From Branchipolynoe longqiensis (lineage: Eukaryota; Annelida; Polychaeta; Phyllodocida; Polynoidae), in the NCBI GenBank assembly GCA_030323885.1, contig CM059194.1, positions 23,610,780 to 23,674,779 on the forward strand: a stretch of DNA of 64,000 nt. The letters run 5' to 3'. Of this stretch, positions 32,463 to 43,425 are shown piece by piece (the first letter of the stretch is position 1; each line of letters opens with the position of its first letter). A program made the translations under genes and the position numbers. The notes beneath the pieces are model-generated. The model had not been told where the DNA came from and made no database searches. It worked only from the letters and a program-made list of their open reading frames with translations.

Positions 32463-32735
32463 CGCAGAGTTTGAGGCGCAGTTTAAAGTTGGTGACGCTT
32501 CCTAAACTTCCGAGATCAGTTTATTTCGGCAAATAACAACCAAATACCAGAGAACCTGCCGTCCACACAACGTATTATATAAACAGTATTCACTGTATGA
32601 AAGTAGTGTTGACAAGCACTAGATGTAGGAGCCCAAATAGACTAGCTTTAACTATGTTGACACCGCGGTAATTCTCTCCGGAATGGTCCCTCCTGCTCGG
32701 AGTGCAGCCCTATAAATAGAGTAAAGTGACGTCAC
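32463..32735 (-). promoter_or_regulatory. Promoter-like block and putative untranslated first exon of the secreted-protein gene
   Basis: Reading on the - strand, a cAMP-response-type site TGACGTCA (32728-32735) lies just upstream of a TATA-like TATTTATAG (about 32709-32717). The sequence then runs to CTCTGCG at 32463, followed by an ideal GTAAGT donor (32462-32457). A second TATA-like element (TTATATAATA) lies near 32575. The order CRE, TATA, donor fits transcription toward 29239. All inferred. Confidence 0.45.
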
Positions 32736-33091
32736 AAATAAGGCTTCCCTGACCTGTAACAAGTGGTGACATCGCTTAACAAACGAGTTTTTTTTCTCTC
32801 ACTGCATGTCATGTCTATGTGATATACTTCTCTGCACACTGAGTATTGATCATAATGTTTGTTTTCAATAGCATATCGCTGGTATGATTTATATTAATAG
32901 TTTGTGTCATACACATGTTCAGTGTTCAGACCAGTTAGTCAACTTTGGTGCGTGCTATTTATAGCATGCTGTTTGTACGCCATTAAGCACGTGACGAGTT
33001 AAAATGGCAACGTGATGGCCTTCCTTCTCTCCTCGTTGGCTTCCAGTACCGATGGTTTCCGCTAGGTGCCGCCTGAGTGGATTCACATGGG
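32736..33091. other. Unassigned sequence upstream of the promoter-like block
   Basis: No gene or repeat end was recognised. Confidence 0.3.
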
Positions 33092-33137
33092 CAGAGAGCG
33101 TGTATATAAACATATCTGTTTATATACACGCTCTCTG
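33092..33137. repeat. Perfect 21-bp-arm hairpin
   Basis: The left arm starts CAGAGAGCGTGTATATAAAC and is perfectly inverted at 33117-33137 around the loop TATC. GGTGCCGCC and its inverse at about 33066 and 33162 extend the symmetry. Confidence 0.85.
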
Positions 33138-33352
33138 ACATGGGTCCTGCACAGAGGTCACTGGCGGCACCCAGTGGCAGATTGCTGAACTAATACATTT
33201 GTAAACAGAGTAGTGTTTCACAAGGTTTCAAAGTTTTTTGGACTATCTATCCCTGCTGCACACACAGATTGTGAAATTAGGAGCTATAGTAGATGAGCAT
33301 TTATAATTATCATCCTGTATTATATATTTATGATAATAGATGGCAGAATGAT

Positions 33353-34290
33353 GGTGTTCTCTGTGGCGGAGTGGTTAGAGTGTCTGACTTTTTTCTAGGT
33401 CAGACTCCTAATCTGAGGGTTGGTGGTTCGATTCCCCATGCCCCCAGCTCTGCCGATTTGGATTTCCACCGCTGTGTATAAGTTACAGCGTCATCAAAGG
33501 CCGGTTGCTCTCATACCATGTCTATAGCCGTGTTCACACGGTTAAAGTTTAAACCGATTTAGACAAGGCGAATTATATGAATCGAACTAGTGGCGCGTTC
33601 ACACGCACCAAGTACTTGGGGCGGTTTAAGGTGGAAATCGATATCTGCGCATGAGCAAGTCCATACTAACCAGCGCCAGTTTCGGTTAGTCGACGTCACC
33701 ACGAGAGAGTGTGGGTTTGACCTAGATATGTATGGACTATATTGTATTGTTTTGGAATGATCAAGACTTCTGTTGGCCAGTGAAAACCTAAAAATAAATC
33801 ATGAAAAAAATATCTGTACAACTCTAGCCAGTTCATAGATCAAATTATATTATATAGTGTGACGTCCTTAATCCGCCTCAAGTAAGTCGGTTGCGTTCAC
33901 ACGGGCAATATAAGTCGAATCATAAAATTTGGTTCATATAAACCACCTACATAGGTGGTTTATAAAATCCGAATTATATGATTTGATTCAGGCTTAAACC
34001 GCCTCAGCCGCACATTCACACACCAAATGTGAGCCGAACTAGGAAAGGCGATTTATATGAATCGAATTAACTGCCCCGTGTGAACACGGCTTATGTGGTG
34101 TGCGAGGTTAAAAACCCCTTGGGTCGGTAAAAGTGTAGGCTCGGGCTTTCTATCGACTAGCAGTGGAGTGGGGAAGACCAGTCGTCTGTGACTGCGATTT
34201 CCCCTACTTGGGACAACTAATGTACAACAAAATATATAAATAAATGAGAGACAAATAAGTGTTCACACTTCCTGTCTACCATTCACTATA
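33353..34290 (+). mobile_element. SINE-B, full-length but split by a Harbinger MITE
   Basis: The first part, 33353-33525, has the tRNA-like head with box A TGGCGGAGTGGTTAGAGTG and box B GGTGGTTCGATTCCCC. The second part, 34092-34290, runs from TATGTGGTGTGCGAGG to ATAAGTGTTCACACTTCCTG. Joining them gives the same order as the uninterrupted copy at 60482-60852 (- strand). Confidence 0.85.
33526..34091. mobile_element. Harbinger-type MITE in SINE-B, TAT duplication
   Basis: The ends AGCCGTGTTCACAC and its exact inverse GTGTGAACACGGCT are flanked by TAT (33523-33525 and 34092-34094). The interior holds repeated AAGGCGAATTATATGAATCG words and a central TAGGTGGTTTATA palindrome. The ends match the transposase-bearing element at 45581-50874. 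Confidence 0.9.
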
Positions 34291-34515
34291 TTCACTATAT
34301 ACACTATATATCAACCCTGCTTCCCAAAACTTGTTCCAATGGGTTGCTTATAGGAACTTCAACCTGTCCTGGAGTCAGTGTTTTTTTGTTCAAGTGTTTT
34401 TATTCCTCTGAATAACATGTTGTCAGTGCTAATGCACTGGTCTTCCAGTCCTAATGATAATTGCCACCACACAGTAAACAAATCTAAAACAATATAGATA
34501 GACAATTACAGGGAA
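34291..34515. other. Unassigned spacer
   Basis: TATA-rich start, then T run at 34381; nothing identified. Confidence 0.3.
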
Positions 34516-34680
34516 CCCAGATAGTGCAGCGCGTCGGGCCGACGTTGGCTGCGCCATCGGGCCAACGGTGGGAAACCGCCGTCGGGCCAACGGTGGCAAG
34601 CCGCCGTCGGGCCAATGGTGGCAAGCCGCCGTCGGGCCAACGGTGGCAAGCAGCCATCAGGCCAATGTTGTTTTGTTCAC
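34516..34680. mobile_element. Short relative of the fold-back satellite elements
   Basis: It begins CCCAGATAGTGCAGCG, like the ends at 41673 and 57211, then has four or five 30-bp CCGTCGGGCCAACGGTGGCA repeats. It ends with AATGTTGTTTTGTTCAC, a block seen near the other termini of the big copies. Confidence 0.7.
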
Positions 34681-35122
34681 TGACCCGCCAATTAAGAGAA
34701 CCATACCATCACATGCCACCATTGTCCCAAAGGCCTGGAGGAGTCAACCCAATTAAAAAATATCAGTTTAATATCATAGAGGTACATGAGCCTCATATTA
34801 GATATTAAAATGATAAGACACTAATATTAGATAAAAAGATAAGCTAATAAGTGATGACTGGTAAACAAAACGTTTGTCACTTCAAACTCTCTAGTGACCT
34901 GTTCCGAAAGTAAGCGTATTACACCTCACCTATTGTTGTTAATTAGGCACATTTTAACATCCTTCTCAACCATATCTATTTACCGCTTGATGGATGGGGA
35001 AGGCTCTGTACTTGCTTGTCTATTGACATGCCTCATGTGTCGACATACGTTACCACTACGTCGGATCGACGCTACGGCCATATCTATTAAAGTCTCAGTC
35101 ACATGACGCGCTGCGTTCGCTT
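34681..35122. other. Unassigned spacer
   Basis: No gene or transposon end recognised. Confidence 0.3.
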
Positions 35123-35538
35123 TTTGACATTCTTTTTACATATTTGCCACGTCGGACCACCGTCGGTGGTGGTCCGCCGCTCTTTGCCATTCTTTTTACA
35201 TATTTGCCACCGTTGGTCCACCGTCGGGCTGTCGGTGGTGGTCCGCCCCTCGTTGCCATTCTTTTTGCACACATTTTCCACCGTCGGGCCGTTGGTGGTG
35301 GTCCGCCGCTCTTTGCCATTCTTTTTGCACACATTTTCCATCGTCGGACCACCGTCGGGCCGTCGGCGGTGGTCTGCCCCTCTTTGCCATTCTTTTTGCA
35401 CACATTTTCCGTCGGTGGTGGTCCGCCACTTTTTGCCATTCTTTTTCCACACATTTTCCACCATCGGACCACCGTGGGGCCGTCAGTAGTAGTCCGCCGC
35501 TTTTTGCCATTCTTTTTGCACACATTTTCCACCGTAAA
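35123..35538. repeat. GC-rich satellite array, six to seven units of about 48-72 bp
   Basis: Each unit has TTGCCATTCTTTTTGCACAC, ATTTTCCACCG, then CGTCGGGCCGTCGGTGGTGG and CCGCCGCTCT. The CCGTCGGGCC word links it to the fold-back elements. Long frames on both strands are periodicity artefacts. Confidence 0.8.
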
Positions 35539-35936
35539 CCAATAGCTCTCGGAATCACTCAAATTTGAGGGTTTTCATTTTTTGAACTACCATATTCATC
35601 TTTGCATACCTGTTATCTATCTATTGGCCAATTTTCATGAAGATTGGGTGACCCTTGCATGGTGATTTTCCCATTCTTTAACTACAATGTGACTGTCAAC
35701 TTCAAGTCTGCATAGTTATGGAGGTATCATGTAATGCAGCACTGTCAGCGTAGTTATCTGTGCAACACAGTTTGTTACAAACTATTTTAATAAGTTGCCA
35801 TGTCGACAATGATGCGCCAGGCGACATTGTGACGTCATCGTACACGCGCCACATCGCGTCAGGTTTACTCATTCATCATACAGTAATACAATGAAATATA
35901 CAAGCACTTAACTTAAACCACAGGTTTAGCGAGTGT
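35539..35936. other. Unassigned spacer
   Basis: Nothing supported. Confidence 0.3.
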
Positions 35937-36665
35937 CCGAGCGCACTATGGCACTGAAGTCCTTCGAACTGTCCGGCTGCTTAGCCTCCATAAAACACAT
36001 TGTCCATAATGACAAAATAAAAATACACCATGAATCTGACAATAACAATTACCATCACTAATAACTAGTCCATAGAAATATTATGATGGAATTATATATC
36101 AATATCAGTGGCCTGGCATCCGATGCTTGCATCTCGGTGCTATGTGTTCACTGCTCGCAGCCTCATCTGTTGCTTAGCTGGTGTGACGTTCTGCCTGTCT
36201 TCATCCTGGCCGTTTTCATTACCGTCGTTCCTCTCTGTCGATGATCTGTGCATCTGTGCTTCTTGGCATCCGTGCAGTCGTGTCTGTGCCTCTAGGCATC
36301 TGTGCATTTGTGGGCCATCACTTCAGGCCCTGTCCTCCAATCTGTCCATTCAGATATGTCATTCTGCTTGCTTGTCTGTGAGTGGTCCGATCCTGTCTCG
36401 GTCAGCGAGTGCGAGGGACATATTAGCGAAAACCTTTTGCGCTTCATCGCCAGCGACGTGAAGAAAGATGCAGCATTGCACTCGTTCTGTCTTCAATATG
36501 ACACCTGCAGCAGTTGTGTATATGTCATATACTCTGATCCATGTTTTCCAGTTCGATCTTGCGTTGTTGCTGAGGATAAGCTGACCTGGTGGCCTAAGGC
36601 CCGGCAGTGTGTATTTCTGAAACATGAAATGTTTCAAAATAACCATGACACCAAAACCAAATAAC
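35937..36665 (-). pseudogene. Retrotransposon remnant: flank repeat plus gag-start fragment
   Basis: 36390-36610 matches the reverse-strand gag start of the element at 37144-40127 (compare 39985-40205). 35937-36025 (GCACTATGGCACTGAAGTCC) recurs at 36832-36905 and may be LTR or leader sequence. The middle (36100-36360) has GCATCTGTGC-like repeats. Confidence 0.6.
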
Positions 36666-36719
36666 AGTCAAACGAATGCACAATATCATATATGCATACT
36701 TAACTTTTGGGGGGGGGGG

Positions 36720-36790
36720 GGGGTCCATTAGTTGTTTAAGCAGGGGAAATTTCAGTCTTAGACGACTGGTCTTCCTCATTCCACTGCTGG
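36720..36790 (-). mobile_element. SINE-B 3' fragment
   Basis: AGACGACTGGTCTTCC and CCACTGCTGGTCGATAG match the reverse of the SINE-B tail. A G run precedes it. Confidence 0.65.
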
Positions 36791-36831
36791 TCGATAGAAA
36801 ACAGACTTCAACACAAGTCCTTGCAAATGTC

Positions 36832-37143
36832 CGAGTGCCCAATGGCACTGAAGTCCTTCAAGTGTCCGGCCGTAATGCCTCAACACAAATTGTCCATAAA
36901 CATCAACTAACAAAAACATAGCTGAAAATATAACTTAATCCTACATGCACATGTTATCCGTGTACACACCCAATACACACTGAACTACTACAGGTCTAAC
37001 CTGCTCGTCGGCCTAATCAGCCGACCTGACCTACTTAGATTAGCCGCACTGTTTACATTCGGCAATGACGCTGACCTAGTTTGCGTCTGCCCGACCAGTT
37101 CGGGCCGCCCCCCCCCCCCCTCCCCCACAGGCTCCCTGATAAT
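36832..37143. other. Flank of the Ty3/mdg4 element
   Basis: It has the second copy of the 35937 repeat and a C run near 37110. It may include the 3' leader or LTR remains; no clear LTR pair was delimited. Confidence 0.35.
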
Positions 37144-37704
37144 CTATACCCGGTTCCGATACAACATATTACCTGACTCGTTCAAAATTTGATATTCTCT
37201 CCCAGAAACACCAGTCCGTCCCAAAATAACCCCTTTTTTCCATTCCCCAGCATGATTTTTGTACTTTATTTTATTTCTGACTTTCATAGGTTTGTGCGGC
37301 TTACCACACTTCTTGTCATGAAACGCTTTCTGACTCTGCTGCCGTTTAGCCATCTGTACTTTCTTTGGATTTTGTGTTTCAGGCACCAAAATTTCCTCCG
37401 CCATCGGCAACCAACCCCTTAACCTTCTGCTCATGAACAGCTGAGCCGGAGATGCATCCAGGACGGACAATGGAGTGTTACGATAATTCAGCAAAGCTAA
37501 CTGAAAATCAGACCCAGTCTTCTCGCACTTCTTTAACATGTCCTTGACTGTCTGCACAAACCGTTCTACCTGCCCATTGCTATGGGGATACTGTGGACTG
37601 GAATATACGGCCCTAAAACCATAGTGCTGCGCAAACTCCCTATACTCATAGCTCTTAAACTGTGGACCATTGTCCGAAATGACCTGACTAGGAATACCGT
37701 GCAT
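37144..37704 (-). pseudogene. Ty3/mdg4-type integrase, N-terminally deleted
   Basis: Integrase inserts retrotransposon cDNA. DNGPQFKSYEYREF has the second catalytic Asp and PHSNGQVERFVQTVK the catalytic Glu. The zinc-binding N-terminus and first Asp are missing. The frame follows the RNase H frame directly after a stop, so an internal deletion joined the two. The C-terminal region with a GRTGVSGREYQILNESG-like chromo/GPY-type segment is partly present. Confidence 0.85.
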
Positions 37705-38313
37705 TCACATTCTCTGCATTTTAGCCGAAAGTTTATGAATCGGCTTCTGCATTATCACCACTAACGGCTTGTGGTCCGTTTGAATTTGAACTTCTTTGCC
37801 AAAGATATAGTCATGAAACCTCTGGCATCCAAAACATATGGCGAGCATTTGTTTTTCGATAGTGGCATAGCCACACTGCGCTGCGTTATGCGCACGAGAT
37901 GCGAGTGCGATTGCCTTGTCATCTTGCATCAACACAGCACCTAACCCTGACTGACAAGCATCTACCTGGATCACAATTGGTTTCTTAACATTGTAATTCG
38001 ACAACACAGGAGCAGTTCTTAACTTTCCCTTCAACTTATCAAACGCGCCCTGCTGTTCAGCCTGCCAGTGCCACGCAACTTCCTTAGCTAGGAGCGTGCG
38101 CAGTGGTTTGGCTATCTCGGACATGTTGGGTATAAACTTGTGTACATATCCAACCATGCCCAGGAACCTTTGGACGCCTTGCTTGTCACGCGGCTCTGGC
38201 ATGTCAACTATTGCTTGTATTCTGTCTGGATCAGGCTTCACACCCTGCTGGGTAAGTTGATGACCTATATACTTTACTGTAATCTTACATAGCAAAGATT
38301 TTGTTTCGTTCAA
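37705..38313 (-). pseudogene. Ty3/mdg4-type RT connection and RNase H
   Basis: HQLTQQGVKPDPDRIQAIVD and VQRFLGMVGYVHKFIPNMSE are typical of the RT thumb. VDACQSGLGAVLMQDD, ATIEKQMLAI and IQTDHKPL carry RNase H residues. The frame is the same as the RT to its right, separated by an in-frame stop at 38334. It ends abruptly at the deletion before the integrase. Confidence 0.88.
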
Positions 38314-38334
38314 TTTCAGGTTAACTGACCTAGC

Positions 38335-38925
38335 TCAGTCCAACACAGCTCGGAGCCGCTCGTTGTGCTCCTCAACCGTTGACCCATATACCAAAATGTC
38401 GTCCGTGACTATCCCGATACCGGGTATATCGCCCATCACATGGTGCATTTCCTGAATAAAAATGTCACCGGCTGTTTTAATGCCAAACGGCAAGCGTGTG
38501 TACCTGTACCGGCCCCACGGAGTATTGAACGTGCACAGACGTGAACTTTCTTCATCTAACTCTATCTGCCAATAACCTGTCATCGCATCCAAAACTGACA
38601 AATATTTCGCATCTGCCGTTTTAGCAATAATTTCGTCAATTGTTTTGGTAGGGAAAGGCCCTCTCTTTATCGCCTTGTTCAACTTAGTCGGATCCAGACA
38701 AATCCTTATCTTGTTAGGTTTTTTTACGATAGTTATGGAGTTAACCCACTCGGTAGGTTCATCTTGTTCAACTATGACACCTAACTCTACCATGCGATCA
38801 AGCTCACTACGTACCTTACCCTGAATGGCATACGGAATCCGTCTAGGTGGATCAACAACAGGTTGTACAGATTTATCGACATGAATAACAGCATTTGCTT
38901 TGATCAACCCCAAACCCTGAAACAC
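38335..38925 (-). pseudogene. Ty3/mdg4-type reverse transcriptase core
   Basis: Motifs appear in order: MVELGVIVEQDEPTEWVNSI, KIRICLDPTKLNKAIKR, YLSVLDAMTGYWQIELDEES, RYTRLPFGIKTAGDIFIQEM and IVTDDILVYG. The catalytic box is VTDD instead of the usual YxDD; variants of this kind occur in the mag lineage. A nonsense codon cuts it after LRAVLD. Confidence 0.9.
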
Positions 38926-40127
38926 ATCTTTGTATTCACATACCAGTTTGTCGGTTTGGAAATGTTCGTCGGCACAGCACAGTGCATCTCATCCACACGC
39001 GCCGGCAGGTTCAACGTCACACAAGCCTGCTTGCCCAAAATAGGCTGACAGCTCCGTACCACCTGGACCTTGAGCACTCTGTCACCGACATCCAGCAGCG
39101 CCTCCCCGTCAGGAGTGATCCGATGACCCGAGAACGTCACCAACGAACACCTGGTGTTCGTCAGCCGCCCCGGAGCAACTCTGTCGAAGATGTACCTCGG
39201 CAGCACGTTCGCCTCCGACCTGGTGTCAAGCTTGAACTTGACAGGACAACCGTTCACCCGAACGATCGCGTGCCACAGCTCGGCATCTTGCTTGGCACCG
39301 CGGTCCACGGCACCAACAAACAGATCCGTTGCCAGCACATTGACTTCCGCTGGATCCGGGTCTTGCTCAGCATTGTGAGGGTCGGGCTCTTCCACGGTAA
39401 CTTTGTTGACCCTGCCAAGCCTGCTTCTGCAGACCTTACCGAAGTGCCCGATCTTCTTGCAGGCTATGCAAGCTTTGCCTTTCGCTGGGCAGACTCCCCG
39501 GCGGTGTTCGTATCCACAGTTCTGGCAGCGGATCTTGAACTCTCCAGCACAGGTGCCGCCGGCATTCCAAGATGGTGTCGCCGATGACCGACCCACCGGT
39601 GCACTGGGTCGCACACGAGCATAGTTCCTTATGAAATCAATCTCCTTGCTTTCCATGTCTGTCTTGGTGTCCTCCAACAGATCAGAACTGAACTCACTCA
39701 TTTCACAAAAACTGACACACTTTTCCAATGTTAACTCAGTAGTTTGCAGCAGTTTGTTACGCAAATTCACACTTTTCACTCCAGCCACTAACCGATCGCG
39801 CAACAGCGACTCCTCCACCATACCATATTCACAGTCCTTCACCCTGACTCTCAATGCTGTGATGTACGTAGCCATATTTTCCATAGCCTGATTATGCGTA
39901 TTAAACTTATATCTTGTGATAATAATACTGCATTTGCCTACACAATATGTCCGAAATGCCTCCGTGAGTGGCACAATCTTATCTTGATCAGCGAGCGCGA
40001 TATCCATATTGGCGAAAACTTGTTGCGCCTTCTCGCCAGCAACGTGAAGAAAGATGCAGCATTGCACTCGTTCTGTCTTCAATAGACACCTGCAACAGTA
40101 GCGTATATGTCGTATGCTCTGATCCAT
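38904..40127 (-). pseudogene. Ty3/mdg4-type Gag and protease
   Basis: The N-terminal 180 residues are a Gag-like helical segment. Two CCHC knuckles follow, CQNCGYEHRRGVC and CIACKKIGHFGKVC, which bind RNA. The protease region has FKLDTRSEANVLP, where the conserved DTG triad reads DTR, expected to kill activity. It overlaps the RT by 22 bp in another frame, consistent with frameshift expression in the parent. The start at 40127 is uncertain. Confidence 0.85.
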
Positions 40128-40460
40128 GTTTTCCAGTTCGATCTTGCGTTGTGGCTGAAGACAAGCTGACCAGGTGGCCGCAAACCCGGCAGCGTATTAG
40201 CGGGCGGCATTCTTCCTCATCTGACACCATGTGAAAGTACAACGTCTGAACACTTTGACTTCTGGATACTGAATGGTTTATTCATGGCTTAGGGCTCGCT
40301 TGACCTGCTGGCTAAACTTTCCATGACGTCATCTCATTAGCATATTCCTTTGTCTCAAACTCTGCATCCCGTTAACATATATTAGCCACACACCTATACG
40401 TCTATTACGCATATATCACAATGTCTAGCCGTCTCTTACGCATATATCACAACCGTCACG
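40128..40460. other. Leader region of the Ty3/mdg4 element and flank
   Basis: 40128-40240 continues the similarity with the 36.4-kb fragment. Beyond that, ACGCATATATCACA is repeated twice (about 40407 and 40438). LTR borders could not be set. Confidence 0.35.
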
Positions 40461-40640
40461 CATTCTAGATAAAAGATTCACCTCTATACTCTCTAGCCAG
40501 GGTAGGGATTAATGGCAAAAACTGCTTCAGTAGGAATTAACTGGTTCCAGTGCACAATAAAGAGTTGGTGAAATGGGAGAGAATGCAAAGAGACAAGACG
40601 GCAACCACAGAAAGCATGAATTCTTCATTTTAAAATGACA
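40461..40640. mobile_element. Fragment of the 9-bp-TSD MITE family (inverted)
   Basis: CTAGATAAAAGATTCACC begins it, and the reversed GGTGAAATGGGAGAGAATGC interior follows. Confidence 0.6.
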
Positions 40641-40909
40641 TGTAAATAAAAGAAGTATCTAAAGAATATATTTTGCTTCTTAAGAAAATGCAGTAATTTC
40701 ATTTACCCAACCTTCAAGTTCAACAGCCTTTTTAATGGTTTGTTTAGTAGCACTGTGAGAAGAACTACACTCACTCATGATTCATGGGTGCAGCCAGTCT
40801 GCATTCTTGAAGTTGTTCTGACCTAATTTTTGTGTGTAAAGCATCAGCAAAATGTATGCACATGATTACATTGATTATTTGTACTTGCTCTGATTGTTTC
40901 CCCATTCTC
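40641..40909. other. Unassigned spacer
   Basis: Nothing identified. Confidence 0.3.
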
Positions 40910-40912
40910 TAT

Positions 40913-41510
40913 AGCCGTGTTCACACACACAACTTTAGGCCGAACTAGATAAGGCAAACTAGATGAGGCGAACTAGTGTCGTGTCCACACATGCAGTATT
41001 CTCACGGCGGTTTAACGCGGAAATCGATATCTGCACATCCATACTAACCAACGCAAGTCCATACTAACCAACGCCAGTTTCGGTTAGTTGACGTCGGCAC
41101 GAGAGAATGTGGGTTCGATCTAGATCTGTTTCGACTGAATCGTATTGTTTTGGAACTGTCAAAACTTCTGCTGGGCAGTGAAACCCTAAAAATAAATGAT
41201 GAAAAAAATATCTGTGCACAGCTAGCAGTTTCATAGAGCAAATTTACCGGAAAGTCAACACACTCAAGTCTCGACTGTGACGTCCTTAATCCGCCTCATC
41301 TAAACCGCTACCGTCCACACAGGCAATATGGGCCGACTTAAGCTAGTTCGGTTCATCTGGACTACCTCGCGAGGCGGTTTACTTGAGGCGAACTAGATGA
41401 GGCGACTTAGCCTTAAGTCACCTCAGCGTAGCGTCCACACGGCGAATGTGAGGCGACTTAGATGAGGCGAACTAGTTGAGGCGACTTAAGGCCCATGTGT
41501 GAACACGGCT
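40913..41510. mobile_element. Harbinger-type MITE, TAT duplication
   Basis: AGCCGTGTTCACAC and its inverse end the element; TAT flanks it (40910-40912 and 41511-41513). The interior is packed with GGCGAACTAGATGAGGCG words, identical in type to the autonomous element's ends. Confidence 0.9.
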
Positions 41511-41672
41511 TATGATTCATCGCGTGCGTAAAGCTTGTTTTACTTTGATATGAACATGCATAACCTTGATAATTAGATACAATATAATCACCTTCAGTAA
41601 GGGTAACGATGACCAAATTAAAATCCATGTAAAAACTATTATCTATAAATTGGAAGACCAATGACTGTCATT

Positions 41673-43425
41673 CCCAGATAGCACACAGCCGTCGGGCCGA
41701 CGTCGGCTATTGCTCACACCATCGGCACCGACTTTCCACCGTCGGGCCACCGTCGGGCGGACGGTGGAGGTTCGATGTTGGTTTTCAATCTCTTTCCAGA
41801 TTTGAGCCACCGACGGGCCACCGTCGGGCCGACGGTGGAGGTTCGCCACTGGGTTTCAATCTTTTGCACATGTGGGCCACCGTCGAGCCAACGTCTGGCC
41901 GACGGTGGTGTCCCGCCGCTGGGTTTCAAACTTTTGCACATGTCGGCCAACGTTGGGCCACCGTCGGGCCGATGGTGGAGGTTCGCCGCTGGGTTTCAAA
42001 CTTTTGCACATTTGGGCCACCGTTGAGCCATCATCGGGCCGACGGTGGTGGTTCGCCGCTGGTTTCCATTGATTTTCCACATGTGGGCCACCGTCGAGCC
42101 ACCGTTGGGCCGACGGTGTTGATCCGCGCATGCGCAGTTCTTTAAATTTGGTTTCCAACTCGAGTCGCCAGTGGAACACGTGCGATCGTTGAGCACCGTT
42201 CTTTTTCAACAAATAACTCCAGAAATTGCAGGAATTTCAAGGAATTATTTAACACGTTTGTTTATTATTGATTATTTTGTAAAGGTTTTGTAATTTATTA
42301 CGACGTATTAATGGAATTATTCGTGTTAATACGATTTAAATTATTCGGTACGGTTTGTTGACGGTTCAACATCGACTCAGTTCAAGTCGCCACCGGAACA
42401 CGTGCGATCTTTGAGCAGCGTTCTTTTTCAACAAATAACTCCAGAAATCCCAGGAATTTTAAGGAATTATTTAACAGGTTTGTTTATTAATATGTTTAGA
42501 TTATTTTGTAAAAGTTTTGTAATTTATTACGACGTATTAATGGAATTATTCGTGTTAATACGATTTAAATTATTCGGTACGGTTTGTTGATGTTCGACCT
42601 CGACTCAGTTCAAGTCGCCACCGGAACGCATGCGATTGTTGAGCAGCGTTCTTTTTCAACAAATAACTCCAGAAATCCCAGGAATTTTAAGGAATTATTT
42701 AACAGGTTTGTTTATTAATATGTTTAGATTATTTTGTAAAAGTTTGTAATTTATTACGACGTATTAATGGAATTATTCGTGTTAATACGATTTAAATTAT
42801 TCGGTACGGAATGTTGTTGAAACACCGCCATCTTGGTTTTTTCCAGCAAACGCCGTAGGCCCGACACAATATATTTATTTAAAATTAATAGAAAACCTTA
42901 TAAATTTAATATAATCTTTTTGGTAAAGATGTTTTCTATATGTGTACTAAGCGATTTGTTAATAGGTTGTGTGGTTTTAGAGATATTTCACTTTTCACTA
43001 ACACTAACTAACAGTAACACTAACACTAACCCATATACAGAAAAAATGAAATATCTCTAAAACCACACCACGTCGAAACAAATCGTTTGGTACACATGTT
43101 TAGAAAACATGTTTACCAAAAAGATTATATTAAATTTCTAAGGTTTTCTATTAATTTTGAATAAATATATTGTGTCGGGCCTACGGCGACAGCCACCGTC
43201 GGGCCGACGTTGTTTTGTCCAACCTCCCGCCGTCGGCTCGATGGCGGGTGCCACCGTCGGGCCTATGGCGGATACCTCACTATATAAAATCTATGTATCG
43301 TATCACCTCAGTATTTCGAGTCGACGGCGGGGAGGTTGGACAAAACAACGTCGGCCCGACGGCGGTTTTCTCCGTTGGCCCGACAGAGCGGCCGCCGTCG
43401 GCCCAACGGCTGTGTTCTATCTGGG
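41673..43425. mobile_element. Fold-back satellite element, large copy 1
   Basis: The termini CCCAGATAGCACACAGCCGT and an inverted GGCTGTGTTCTATCTGGG mark it. In order it holds about seven 60-bp GC-rich repeats (41690-42120; CCGTCGGGCCGACGGTGG), three 225-240-bp AT-rich repeats (42125-42815), a 338-bp palindrome (42851-43188), and short GC repeats to the end. No ORF or transposase is present. The copy at 55825-57211 has the same parts in reverse order. Confidence 0.8.
42851..43188. repeat. Central palindrome of fold-back copy 1
   Basis: Arms of about 150 bp begin CGCCGTAGGCCCGACACAAT and end in its inverse. The loop is a tract of ACTAACACTAACA-type repeats (about 43000-43032). Confidence 0.85.

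Noticed and set aside
35095..35562. Overlapping frames of about 120-155 codons on both strands
   Set aside because: They are readings of the 60-bp satellite array.
41643..42212. Several frames of 66-118 codons in the fold-back element
   Set aside because: Tandem GC repeats in every frame; same pattern in the mirror copy at 56.8-57.2 kb.
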